Assembly: GCF_000276665.1 (NCBI RefSeq) | Contig: NW_004955475.1 | Coordinates: forward strand, 4,148,431 to 4,212,430 | From: Chinchilla lanigera | Taxonomy: Eukaryota > Chordata > Mammalia > Rodentia > Chinchillidae | Reading direction: 5' to 3' | DNA: 64,000 bases | Shown: positions 24,738-33,815 of the stretch, in pieces | Position numbering within the stretch: position 1 is the first letter of the stretch | How the letters are laid out: the number at the start of each line of letters is the position of its first letter | Notes under the pieces: generated by a model | Seen by the model: only the letters and a program-made list of their open reading frames with translations | The model's database searches: none | Told to the model about the DNA's origin: nothing | Program-made: the position numbers and the translations under genes

Positions 24738-25138
24738 ACAGTTGATTAGTTGCTCTTGGTATCTGTGAGAGATTGGTTTCAGGACTCTTTTTAGATATCA
24801 AAATCTGAAGATGCTCAAGCCTCATATAAAATGGTATACTATTCACATATAATCTATGCACATCTTCTGTATACTTTATTTTTTATTTTTAATTTTCCTT
24901 TTTATTTCTGTTCAAAAGATTGGACCCAGTGCCTTGTATAAGCTAGTTAATGGCTGTACTCTGGTATACTTTAAATCAGCCCTATTCATAGTACTTATTA
25001 CACTCTAAATGCTACGTAGTTTTCATAGTGCATTTGTATGTAATATGTATTTTCACTTTTGCTATTTTTTAATTTTTTGAAATATTTATACCTGTAGATA
25101 CAGAAGAACCTGCAGATACAAGGGACTGATTGTACTTT
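24738..25138 (+). mobile_element. MER2-like Tigger DNA transposon
   Basis: Left end 'ttggtatctgtgagagattg' and 'tcaggactc', internal 'aaaatctgaagatgctcaag' and 'catataaaatggtatact', right end 'gaacctgcagatacaaggga' followed by 'ctgattgta'. These are the landmarks of the MER2 family of non-autonomous Tigger elements. A short minus-strand ID-like piece at about 24905-24965 may be inserted in it. Confidence 0.75.
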
Positions 25139-25343
25139 AAGTCCAAATAAATACAAAAGTATTCATTCTCTAAGGTTGAGTCCTTTTTAGAGTGGGCACA
25201 AGCCTCTAGAACACCTCAAGGACTTCACAACTCCTAAAATAAAATCTCATCACCTGCAAAGCTCTGCCAATTCACATGTGTGATAAGTAGATTTAAGCAG
25301 AGGTATTATTTATTTTGAAACATTCCACAGCTATAGAATACTA

Positions 25344-25525
25344 GCTAGAGAATTCTCATCCTTGGCTAAGTATTACCAGTACCTCCAAGGAGCTTTTAGA
25401 AAAATATTGATGCCAGCATCCAATCATGACCAAATTAGTCAGATTTCCCCCCAGAAAGTCTAGGGATCACTGTTAACAAACTCCTCAAGTGACTGCAGTG
25501 TGCACCCAAGGTAGCGAACCACTGG
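25344..25525. mobile_element. MER5-like hAT element (diverged)
   Basis: Inverted ends ('gaattctcatccttggct', 'aaggagctttta' on the left; 'aaactcctcaagtgac', 'gcgaaccactggg' on the right) match the MER5A layout. No clear 8-bp duplication was read. Confidence 0.6.
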
Positions 25526-25596
25526 GTTAATGGAAAAAATCCAGTCAAGCAATAGGGAAAACAATTCACTGAAATGTTTTGGGGCAAAATCTGTTT

Positions 25597-25782
25597 GCTG
25601 GGCATGGCACACACCTGTAATCCCAGTTACTTAGGAAACTGAGGCAAAGGCATGAGGGTCACAAGTTTAAGGCCAGACTGGGCATCCTTGGCTTCCTTAG
25701 TGAGATCCTGTCTCAAAATAAATAAATATAGAAAAAGGGATGGGTATGTACCTCAGCATTCCCTGGTTTTAATCCCCAGTAA

Positions 25783-25788
<6 letters not shown>
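25597..25788 (+). mobile_element. B1-dID dimeric SINE
   Basis: B1 half 'gctgggcatggcacacacct' through 'tagtgagatcctgtctcaaa', then an ID half at about 25738-25783 ('gggatgggtatgtacctcag', 'ggttttaatccccagt'). The element is followed directly by the (CA)n run at 25789-25832. Confidence 0.85.

Positions 25789-25832
<44 letters not shown>
25789..25832. repeat. (CA)n microsatellite
   Basis: An uninterrupted run of 22 CA units at the 3' end of the preceding SINE. Confidence 0.98.
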
Positions 25833-25833
<1 letters not shown>

Positions 25834-26495
25834 TACATCTATCATATTCTGCTTTTCCAAGAAAGGAAAAGAAATGTGCTGCAGAAGCTATAGTTGTGGG
25901 ACTGACCATTGGCCAAATTCCATATCCAGTTAAGAAACACCTGGTTTGTGGGCACTGAAAGAAATCGGAGCTCCGGAGCCTATAACCACATTCACCAGAA
26001 GTAAAACAGCAATTTTTAATCCTTTTTCTGATGGCACCATCAACTTGGCAGATGACAACTATAAATCTAGTATATCTTGATGCCTAAAAAACATATAGAA
26101 AAGCCTGTATGTTATCCTTATTAACACACTGGTAGATAGACGGCAGCACAACCCAGTGGAGTATGTACTAGTTGACTAGATATCAAAATTAACAGCTCTG
26201 TCTCCAAGTTCTAGCGAGATGCCAGAGGAGCCAGACTAACCTTATCATATTAAACATTTCTTTGAATCAACAATGTGATATTCAGTTTTGAAATGGTATA
26301 ACGCTAGTAAAGATTGCTAATCTGTTTTGAGACATGAAGAGAAAATTTAAAACTGAAGAAAGGGTGAAACAATAGACAAATCAAATCAGAGTTTAACTGA
26401 TACAAGCTAGAAGAAACTTAATTTCTTGCACAGTATGAAAAATAAAATTAAACCCATAAAAAACTAGAATATTGGACCAAACAAAAAATAAAATT
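25833..26495. other. No gene; unassigned
   Basis: No recognised element or coding signal. Confidence 0.45.
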
Positions 26496-26498
26496 TGC

Positions 26499-26645
26499 TG
26501 GGCGTGGTGGAACACACCTGTAATTCCAGCACTCAGGAGGCTGAGGCAGGAGGATCACCATGAGTTCTAGGCCAGCCTGGGCTACATAGTGAGTTCACAG
26601 CTAGCCAAAATTACATAGCAAGACCCTGTCTCAAAAAAAGTAAAT
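26499..26645 (+). mobile_element. B1/Alu-type SINE
   Basis: 'gctgggcgtggtggaacaca', 'gaggctgaggcaggaggatc', 'ggccagcctgggctacatag', 'gcaagaccctgtctcaaaaa'. Full-length monomer with a short A-rich tail. Confidence 0.93.
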
Positions 26646-26767
26646 ATACATAAAATGTAACAAGTTTGGTTTAAAAAAATCTAAACTAGTTCAGAATGCT
26701 AACTTCACAAGAGAACACTGGACCAGACAGGAAAGAATTTGAATCCACAAACTGAAAAGGCTAATAC

Positions 26768-26956
26768 TATGGCTCTTAACCCTCACTGCAGATTTTAATC
26801 ACTTTGGGGAGCTTTAAATTAAAAAAAAAACACTTATTGCCTCAGATCCACCCCACACCAATTGAATCAGAATCTCTCAGAGCAGGAACATGGCAAGGGT
26901 GTTTTAAAAACTCCCCAAGTGATCTGAATATTCAGTGAGAGTTGCGAATCAGTAGA
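26768..26956. mobile_element. MER5A-like hAT element
   Basis: Left 'ctcttaaccctcactgcaga' and 'tttggggagcttt'; centre 'caattgaatcagaatctctc'; right 'aactccccaagtgatctgaa'. The arms are imperfect inverted repeats, as in MER5A of placental mammals. Confidence 0.8.
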
Positions 26957-27086
26957 AGGCTATATCATTATACAATTCACAGACGGATTAAAGTCCCTTT
27001 TCTACTTGATCCTGGGAAGGTAGCACCTGGAGTAGCATGACCAGTCCTGGGTAGCACATTTTTTTAAAAATATAGAAACATATATG

Positions 27087-27280
27087 CAATGGTATCTCGG
27101 TTCGCTTCACAAACTTAATTCTTTCTGTGATTCTGGCCACAAACCAAATCAAATTTCCCCATAAGTTCAACGCTGCACCTAACCATTGAATTTCCAATTC
27201 AGTGGAAATTTGTGGCCACAAATTCCAGTTTGTGGTCATAATCATGTAAAGAATTAAGTTCGTGGAATAAAGTACCACTG
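27087..27280. mobile_element. Palindromic MITE, about 65-bp inverted arms
   Basis: The left arm from CAATGGTATC at 27087 and the right arm ending GTACCACTG at 27280 are imperfect inverted repeats of about 65 bp, sharing 'aacttaattcttt' and 'ccacaaa'. TATG flanks both ends (27083-27086, 27281-27284), compatible with a TA-targeting mariner/Tigger-type element. I cannot name the family with confidence. Confidence 0.7.
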
Positions 27281-27284
27281 TATG

Positions 27285-30200
27285 CTTCAAAATGAAGGAC
27301 CATTGAATGGAAACTGCAAATCCTTAAAAAACATTCTGTATTTTAGGCTTTAGACAGTCATACTGCCTTTCACCTTAAAGTCCCAAATAGTGATTTTTCA
27401 TAAGACTGACTAAAGAGAACTCTGATACATATTCAAAACAAAAGATAGCATTTTACAGACTGAAGAATTTTGTGTAAAAATGCTATACAAAGGATATGTA
27501 TTAAAAAGCACTAAAAATGTAAGCAAGTAACGATGAGGAAGCAAGTATGACTTCAGGGATGACTCACACACAACTTCTTCCCCACCTGACCCTTTCAGCT
27601 TCACACTAGCTGGGAATGATCAACTCTTGAGTCTCCCACATCTCTGCTGGAAAGGCAGACCCACTCTCATCCTACCAATCCCTCTGACCTTTATTCTCCT
27701 CATCTGTAAAACTGAAATAGCAACTATCACTGCCCACTTCATAAAGCTGATGTGATGTTCAAATTAGGAAAGATGTGAAATCACTTTGTAAACTTTATAG
27801 GCCGATGCACTGACAAAAAGTTATTATATAGCTATTACTGGACTGTTTCCCAAGCTTTCTCTCTCTTTGAGTCCCTTCCCCCTTCTAGCTTTTTTCCATT
27901 TTGTACTTTGATGCCAGGGCAAAAGTGTAATGAATTAAATACTCCAGAGAGCTAGAGCCACCTATGGAAAGGAGACAATCTGGGCACATATTGGACGACT
28001 TAAGCTTTAATTAAGGATTCTTGGAAAGCTAGATATTCAGTTGGAGCAGAGTTGAAAATACAGACGAGAAAGTCTAAGATTTACCTCCATTCACTTCTTG
28101 GGGGACAAGCCAAATGGCCTTTGTTGAGGCAGTTGTATTTGGGGGAAAAGGGCTCAATTCTCATACCCTTGCCCAGAGCAAATACTCGGCAAGCCAAATA
28201 GATATCACAGGCAGAGATGGCAGAAAAGCTAAAGAGAACATACTGTGGGAGCATCCCTGTAACTACCGATGTGTCCTCTGGTCACCGCCAAACACTCTTA
28301 AGTGGGACTCCCCACAGGGCACTAAAACATCTCACCCATAAGCTTTCCGGCATCCATCAGCTCCCCAGAGGCATAAATACATAGGTGGGTGAGATAATTT
28401 GAACCAGCCTTGTTTACCAGGTCTGAAAAAAACTGACTCTTCCAACTTGCCCAGCCTTCCCAGTCGGAAGCTACTGAATCAAAGAAAACTGCTCTAGATT
28501 CCACACTGCAGCTGGGCTCGGCAAGGATCCCCAAGCACCCCCCAAAATTGAGGTTAACTGCATAAGTAAATATTGCAGCTTCTGACAGATGGAGGCTATC
28601 TTCACGAAAAAGAGAAGTACTGTGGAGTTTATTCCCAACAAGCTATCACTTTACTCTTTTCCTACCAAAGCCAATAGTTTGAGTGAAAAACTATATTTTT
28701 CAAGACCTGCAGACCTCCTGTACTAAAGCTAGGCAGCTGAAATAGCTCAGTTAATCCTAAGGAGAAGCATTTGACCTGTGAGTCTTCCAATAAATAAGCT
28801 AGGCTCTGTATGTCTGCCGTGGACACATTTTCTAGGTATTTGGAGGCAAGAAAGACTCTTATTCCTTATCCCCTCCCCAAAAGCATCTCCCCAAGCCCCG
28901 CTAGACTTCAACCCTTGCTGTTCAGTCACAGGGCTGCCTGAGTTTTTAAAGGGTTGGTTGTTGAGTTCAGTGAGCAATAAGTGATGAAGAAGTTGCTAGG
29001 ATACTACTAGACGGCATTTTCGTTAATTTCTTGGTGGAGAGCTAGAAGCCAAAATCCCTGAACTGGCTTATTCTCTACTTAAAAGAATGAGAAAAAGAAA
29101 AGGAAATATTGAGCTTTACTAGGAAAAGCTGGGGCCAATCCGGAAGGAAAAGCCCTCTTCTCTTCCTTACTTCTCATCTGCTTAGAGTAGGGCAGAAGAG
29201 GTTCGTAGCAGGAGAGGGAGAAAAGGGAGAATGGGAAAGATTAAGAGAAAAAAGAGGAAGACAACAGAAAACACATCAAATGCACAGGGTTCCACTGCTG
29301 TGGATGGCATTTCTCATTTTCTCTCTTTCTCTTTTTGTATGCCCTCACATATCTGAAGGAGAAATGCCAAACCTTCAGCGTTCACACAACTACAAAGCCA
29401 CATTTTCATCTTTTATTGTTTACTCCTCAAACTCTCTTCTGGCTTCTCCAAAGTGACCTGCCATCTGGCTATGCCTACCCCTTACTTGCCTAGGTAAGTG
29501 AATGTGGAAGGTGTGAACCGCTACAGCTGAACTGCTGATGGGATGGTTCACTGAAACTACTCCTTTAGGCTGAGGGGCATCAGATGGCGGGAGGACTGTC
29601 ATAGGTGGCACTTATGCATTCCAGCACCATTTAAATCTTCCCAAACCCTAGCACAAGGGGCCATTCAGAACTGTGGAAATCAATGCTCTTTCCTCATTCC
29701 TATCACCATCACCTTCAGGAGTGAGCACACCCACCCACAAGCAGACTGCCACCATCCTGTGTACAAACATGTCCAAAAGCTTTCTGCCAAGAGTTTACCA
29801 GGCACCTAGAGGGGAAGAGATTTCATGATACAACTTAGTCATAAACCTAAGTCAAAGCCTAGCCTTACACGCCCCTTCTGCCATTAGCAAAAATGAAAAA
29901 ACAAAAAAGTGCAAAAGCATTCCAGTGGTGCTGTCCCCATTTTCTTTACCACACAGCTAGGCCAAAAATTCCTTAGGTAAAACTTCTCTAAATATCAGCA
30001 ACCAGATATAGACTCGCTTCTTCCATCATCCTTTGATTATCATTTTATTTTCCTTTTCACTTCTTTTCAGTTTATCCCCTTTCAATTTCAATTCTAATGT
30101 TTGTTCCAAGTCCCAGAATGGAAGAACTTGAAGTTACCTAATATAACCATTTCAAAATGCCAGTGTTTGCAGGGAACTCAAACCCACTGAGAAGGAAAAA

Positions 30201-30345
30201 ATGCACAAAGTCAAACAGCTACTGTGTGGAGAAAAATCAGATCTGCAGCTGCCTGGCATTGAGCCTTTCCCCACTCACCAGCACTGTCTCAAAACAAAGT
30301 GTCACGGCAAGATACATGATATGATGCTTAATTTAAATAACATCT
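27285..30345. other. No gene; MIR patch
   Basis: A MIR-like segment lies at about 27690-27790 ('cctcatctgtaaaactgaaa'). Scattered ORFs of up to 115 codons (for example 29109-29456 +) have no recognisable domain. No CpG cluster or splice context was noticed. Confidence 0.45.
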
Positions 30346-30347
30346 CT

Positions 30348-30485
30348 GGTGAGGTACTGGGGATTGAATCCAGCGTCTTCACACTGAATCCAGTCCTTTA
30401 TTTTGTATTTTGGACAGAGCCTTGCTAAATTGTACAGCCTTGGCCTCCCAAGTGCTGTGATTAGAAGTATGTGCCACTGCAGTTG
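30348..30485 (-). mobile_element. B1-dID SINE, old
   Basis: Minus-strand B1 half ('gtggcacatacttctaatca' region, 'ttggga', 'tttagcaaggctctgtcc') followed by an ID tail read on + as 'ggtactggggattgaatcca'. Heavily diverged. Confidence 0.7.
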
Positions 30486-30489
30486 GTTA

Positions 30490-31774
30490 GATTCTCCTTG
30501 CAAAAAAACCAAGTTCTTGGTTCCACCCAAAGGGGCCTCACACAGGACCAAAGATTAATTATGAAGAATCAATGCCAGAAAACTTCCCAGATCATGCTTA
30601 TACCACAGAATCAAACAAGGAAAACAAAAACACCTCAGATTCTCACCCACAGTCACAAAATCAGTTTTGAGACTCAAAACCTAGACTGACACCATTAAAT
30701 AATACTCTGAGTCCTGTGGTCAGGACAAGTTCAACCCCCCCGCCCCATGCACACCCTTCACAGCCCTTCTCTCTTCATAATCATTTCCAAAGAGATTCAA
30801 CATCAGGACATAGAACTTGACAGCATAATGCCAACAGATCTGTACATCACACAAGCGGCCGCCCACGTTAGTGCAGGAGGAGCATGTGTGTGTATGCGTA
30901 TGTGTCCTGATTCATTGCTACATGAACCAAAAATGGCACTATTTCAAGACAGGTAAGCAACAGCATAAGGAAGATTTGCCTACATCAACAGGGGAGAAAA
31001 AAGTATTACGCACCCTAGAATTATAATTAATTTCCTAGCTTTGCCAAGAGTTTTCTCAGCAGAAATAAATATAAAAATAATAACAATAACAACAGCAAAC
31101 ATCACCACAAGCAGACATATCTCAAATTGGAATGTTGCTTCCAGCTCAAATGTTTCCTAAGATCTCATCCCATTCCATCTAGCCTTTTTTTTTTTCTTGG
31201 TGCTCAAAACTCTTAACACATTACATACTTCCAGTTATGGGGATGTTTCAATTAGAGAGATCTCTGCTCTTAAAGCAACAAAGATGCAAACAATAATATC
31301 ACCACTTTCTCACAGCACTATCAAGTTCTTTAAAAATGTAGTTCAAGAACATCGTTACAAATAAGATTACCACCAAAGGAGCCATATCCAGCTCAATTAT
31401 TCCCAAAGCAAGTAAAAAAAAAAACAAACTGGCTTTTGTTTTTTCAGATGAGACACAGAAAAATCCTCAAACTCAAATCCAAGGGTACAACCTTTCGGAA
31501 ACAGAGTTCAAGGTCTCTTGTCAAAGTCCTCTCTTGCCAATTCAAAAGATCAGAGAATACTTTGATGTCCCAGTCCATGATTCCCAAGAAATTAATGCTG
31601 TAAAAAATGTTTTAAAGGTGGTTTCTTTCCAGATTGTAAACTGTAAACCCTGGACAGCAAATGGAGATTCGAAGGGCACAGTCACCAGTTACCACCTCCA
31701 GACACCCCCACAGCATCACTTTCCAACTTCTTGCCTCTCATTAGAGAATAAAAAAATTATTTCTCCTAAATCCA
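30490..31774. other. Repeat-free stretch downstream of the microprotein gene
   Basis: AT-rich and free of recognised SINE/LINE insertions, unlike most of the window. Minus-strand AATAAA signals also exist further left (30044-30049). It may be intergenic or an extended 3' UTR; the sequence alone cannot decide. Confidence 0.4.
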
Positions 31775-32353
31775 TTTATTACATTGACATTTCTCCCTCT
31801 AAACAGCTAGTGTAGGACTGCCCTTCTTAGACACCAAAATTTCATCATGCTCTGCCACATACTCTTCCCTTTACCCTCACCCCAAACAAACCCAAACCTT
31901 GCTGGCAAGAGAGAAATTTTGACTAAAATTCACTAATGGAATTTAAAGGTAGTTTTTCAGAAAATGTACTGACAAGACACCAAAGAAATGTCATTGTTAA
32001 GGAACGCAGAGCTTGCTCTACCAACGTCACATAGATGGAGAATGCACACAGGCATGCACACTTAAATAGAAAACATTTCTTTATCAAGAATTTCGCTCAA
32101 GCAATTATTTACAAGGCATACTTAAAAGACAAGACATGACAAAAGATTTAGGGAGAGATAATATACCAACGTCATACATATCACAGCGAGGCCATGTTGA
32201 AGCTCAAAACGTTTCCCCCCTGAGTAAAGCTTGTTCTTTCTCTCCCTCTCTTTTCTGGTCTCGGTCTCTCTCGATCCCCCCTCCCGCCCCGCGATGGCTC
32301 TCGGGATGAAATCAAAGCGAGAGTTCGCGACAGCTCAGGTGGCTGTACTCCAT
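31775..32353 (-). other. Predicted 3' UTR of microprotein gene
   Basis: Follows the stop codon at 32354-32356 on the minus strand. It is repeat-free and AT-rich, and contains a canonical minus-strand AATAAA at 31775-31780 that could end transcription near 31755. Extent is inferred; a longer 3' UTR is possible. Confidence 0.5.
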
Positions 32354-32533
32354 TCAGCGCGTTCCCAGGAAAAACATGAGTATGACATTGACAAGCAGGA
32401 GGACTACGATCACGGCAAAAACGACTACAGTTTGCACATCCAGGGTCATAGTGCAATGCAGAACACTGTAGTGTTCCAGGTGGGGGGCCGGCAGATTGGG
32501 AGATGTCAGTCTCTGTTCTGTCAGACTGTCCAT
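32354..32533 (-). CDS. 59-aa single-pass membrane microprotein (unidentified)
   Basis: A minus-strand ORF of 59 codons plus TGA. The N-terminal part (residues 1-32) is polar, with two prolines near residues 12-17, His/Glu/Tyr at 18-22 and one Cys at 27. Residues about 33-56 form one very hydrophobic membrane span rich in Val, Leu, Ile and Phe with a single Asn at 49; the tail is Gly-Thr-Arg. There is no obvious cleavable signal peptide, so a single-pass or tail-anchored topology is likely. I chose the Met at 32533 because it gives the whole polar domain and has G at +4; Met29 would leave little more than the span. The ORF begins 12 bases into a predicted exon whose acceptor AG is at 32546-32547. 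A 7-codon out-of-frame upstream ORF (32544 to 32521) overlaps this start. Read unspliced, an in-frame TAG lies just upstream at the acceptor; after splicing the N-terminus could be longer. It sits in the only CpG-rich region here, with promoter motifs upstream and a repeat-free tail downstream. I do not recognise the protein and assign no function. The antisense frame is open too, but lacks gene context. Confidence 0.65.
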   Translation of the reverse strand: MDSLTEQRLTSPNLPAPHLEHYSVLHCTMTLDVQTVVVFAVIVVLLLVNVILMFFLGTR

Positions 32534-32544
32534 ACAGCCACCAT
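32521..32544 (-). other. Overlapping upstream ORF (7 codons)
   Basis: ATG at 32544-32542, the second base of the predicted exon, opens a short frame ending in TGA at 32523-32521. It overlaps the microprotein start codon in another frame, so it could lower or regulate initiation at 32533 if present in the mRNA. Position is seen; function is inference. Confidence 0.45.
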
Positions 32545-32545
32545 G

Positions 32546-32580
32546 CTAAAAAGGAGAAGAGGAAGTTGGGTGGTTAGGGA
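32546..32580 (-). promoter_or_regulatory. Predicted splice acceptor
   Basis: On the minus strand a C/T-rich tract ('caacttcctcttctcctttt') leads into TTTAG, then the exon base at 32545. A possible branch-site-like CCCTAAC lies at about 32574-32580. No strong GT donor was found between here and the TATA-like box. Weak options include GGTAGCC near 32858-32862, or a GC-type donor (AG|GCAAGA) near 32687; the first exon may lie elsewhere. Confidence 0.55.
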
Positions 32581-33000
32581 AGGGCTGGGTTTGGCGCCCG
32601 AGTACGTCGGGGAGGGGAGGGAAGGGGGATGGGGACAGGGGCACTTGCTTCCACCCTCCCTCAGGATTGGTCTGATCTTTTCTTGCCTAGCTGTGAAATC
32701 TTAGCTTGTGCTGAAGACGGCAGTCCAGCATTCTTTCTCGGGCGCCACGGAAAAAGCAAAATCCTGGTTTTCAAAGGGTAAGGCGGGAGGAACCTATCAG
32801 AGGTCCTCCGGCGCCAGCTGAGTGAGTCTGTCTGGGCGTACGTCCGCCTGTCTGGCTACCGGTCAGTCTCAGTCTCCTCTATTCTCGCTTTCCTACGCTG
32901 CTCTCTTCGCTGGGTTCCAGGCTGCCAGCCACGCTTTCCAGCCTTCCTCGCAGGTCTTCTCCTGCTCCTCTCCCCACCCCCACCTCAACCCGGAGGCTGG

Positions 33001-33146
33001 CTTTTTATTCTGAGAGAGACTGTGGGCGCCTGCGTGAAGCACTGCCAGAGTCACTGACAGACCCACTGGCCAATAGTAGCTACAGCAGGGGCGCGTTCAC
33101 TGCTAGGGGTGGACCTTCAGCTGGCGTGCTAGCCGTGGCAGCCAAT
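33001..33146 (-). promoter_or_regulatory. TATA-like box with two CCAAT boxes
   Basis: Minus-strand AATAAAAAG at 33001-33009 could act as a TATA-like element, placing a start near 32975-32980. CCAAT pentamers on the + strand (inverted relative to the gene) lie at 33070-33074 and 33142-33146, about 90 and 165 bases upstream of that start, the usual range for NF-Y sites. GC-rich 'ccccacccccacc' (about 32972-32984) resembles an Sp/KLF site at the start region. Confidence 0.55.
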
Positions 33147-33189
33147 CCGAGGGCCCAACGCTCCAGGAGCTGGCTTGCTCCATTCCGCC

Positions 33190-33798
33190 CTAAAGAGTGG
33201 GAGCCGCCAGTAGCTAGGTTTTGGCAGGGGGGAGGGGAACTTGTGGGGGTGGTTTGAAGAGGATGTAGGCTGATTGCAGGGAGAAGGAAGAATTTGAGAG
33301 AGGGAGGGAGACGACCAAAGAGGATGAAAAGAAGCTAGCCTGGCAGAAGAGGTGAAGAAGGGTCGGAAAAGGAGACCACCGAAGAGAAAGAAAGATGGGA
33401 AGGAGGAAGAAGAATTGGGGAATACGATGAAGAAAGGGGAGGGATAGAAAAACAGGATAGGCAGGTATAGCAAAGGCATGTACCTTGGTAACCACTTTGA
33501 TGCCTGGGGCAAGGAGAAACAAAGGTGCCTTTGGCCACTGCTCAAAATGTACACACGCAATTCCCCGTAAGTTGTAAAAAAAATTATAGACTGGTGCTGT
33601 GGACAGAACCACAGGGATACACTACAAAATATCTGAAATTCATTTTTTTTAAAAGTTCAATTCTATCGGGTTTTCTCTGACATGGCTTCCCTGCCCAGTC
33701 CTAGGTCCTTTTCTAATTAGCTCCTTCATACTGTGGCAGTTAACTTGTACTCTTTCAGCATGGTGGGTAGTAAGAAAGGAAGCCAGCTAGAGTTAAGT
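33190..33798. other. No gene; purine-rich upstream flank
   Basis: The + strand is strongly purine-rich at about 33225-33460 (GGAGG, GAAGAAG, AGGGAGGG patterns), which makes long pyrimidine-rich open frames on the minus strand (up to 143 codons). These are composition artefacts. No repeat family recognised. Confidence 0.55.
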
Positions 33799-33815
33799 AT
33801 TCAGCATGGATAAAC
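33799..33815. repeat. L1 target-site duplication, left copy
   Basis: A 17-bp word identical to 36169-36185; it borders the poly(T) end of the L1. Confidence 0.95.

Larger units (their letters stand above)
32270..33190. promoter_or_regulatory. CpG-rich region / promoter island
   Basis: The only CpG-enriched segment of the window, with many CG dinucleotides (for example 32271-32330, 32725-32870, 33030-33180) in a generally CpG-poor surround. It covers the microprotein exon and its upstream promoter motifs. Probably a germline-unmethylated promoter. Confidence 0.7.

Noticed and set aside
25652..25933. ORF with a His-Thr repeat
   Set aside because: Runs through a B1-dID SINE and the (CA)n run.
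28737..28800. Weak tRNA-SINE-like head ('gctgaaatagctcagttaat')
   Set aside because: Too short and diverged, without tail or flanking duplication, to call an element.
32231..32704. 157-codon plus-strand ORF over the CpG island
   Set aside because: Antisense to the better supported minus-strand microprotein. It has no domain, no acceptor or promoter in its own direction, and high GC content makes long chance frames likely.
33129..33612. Long minus-strand ORFs (up to 143 codons) with Ser/Pro/Phe-rich products
   Set aside because: They arise from a polypyrimidine tract read on the minus strand. They are low complexity, overlap in several frames and lack gene context.
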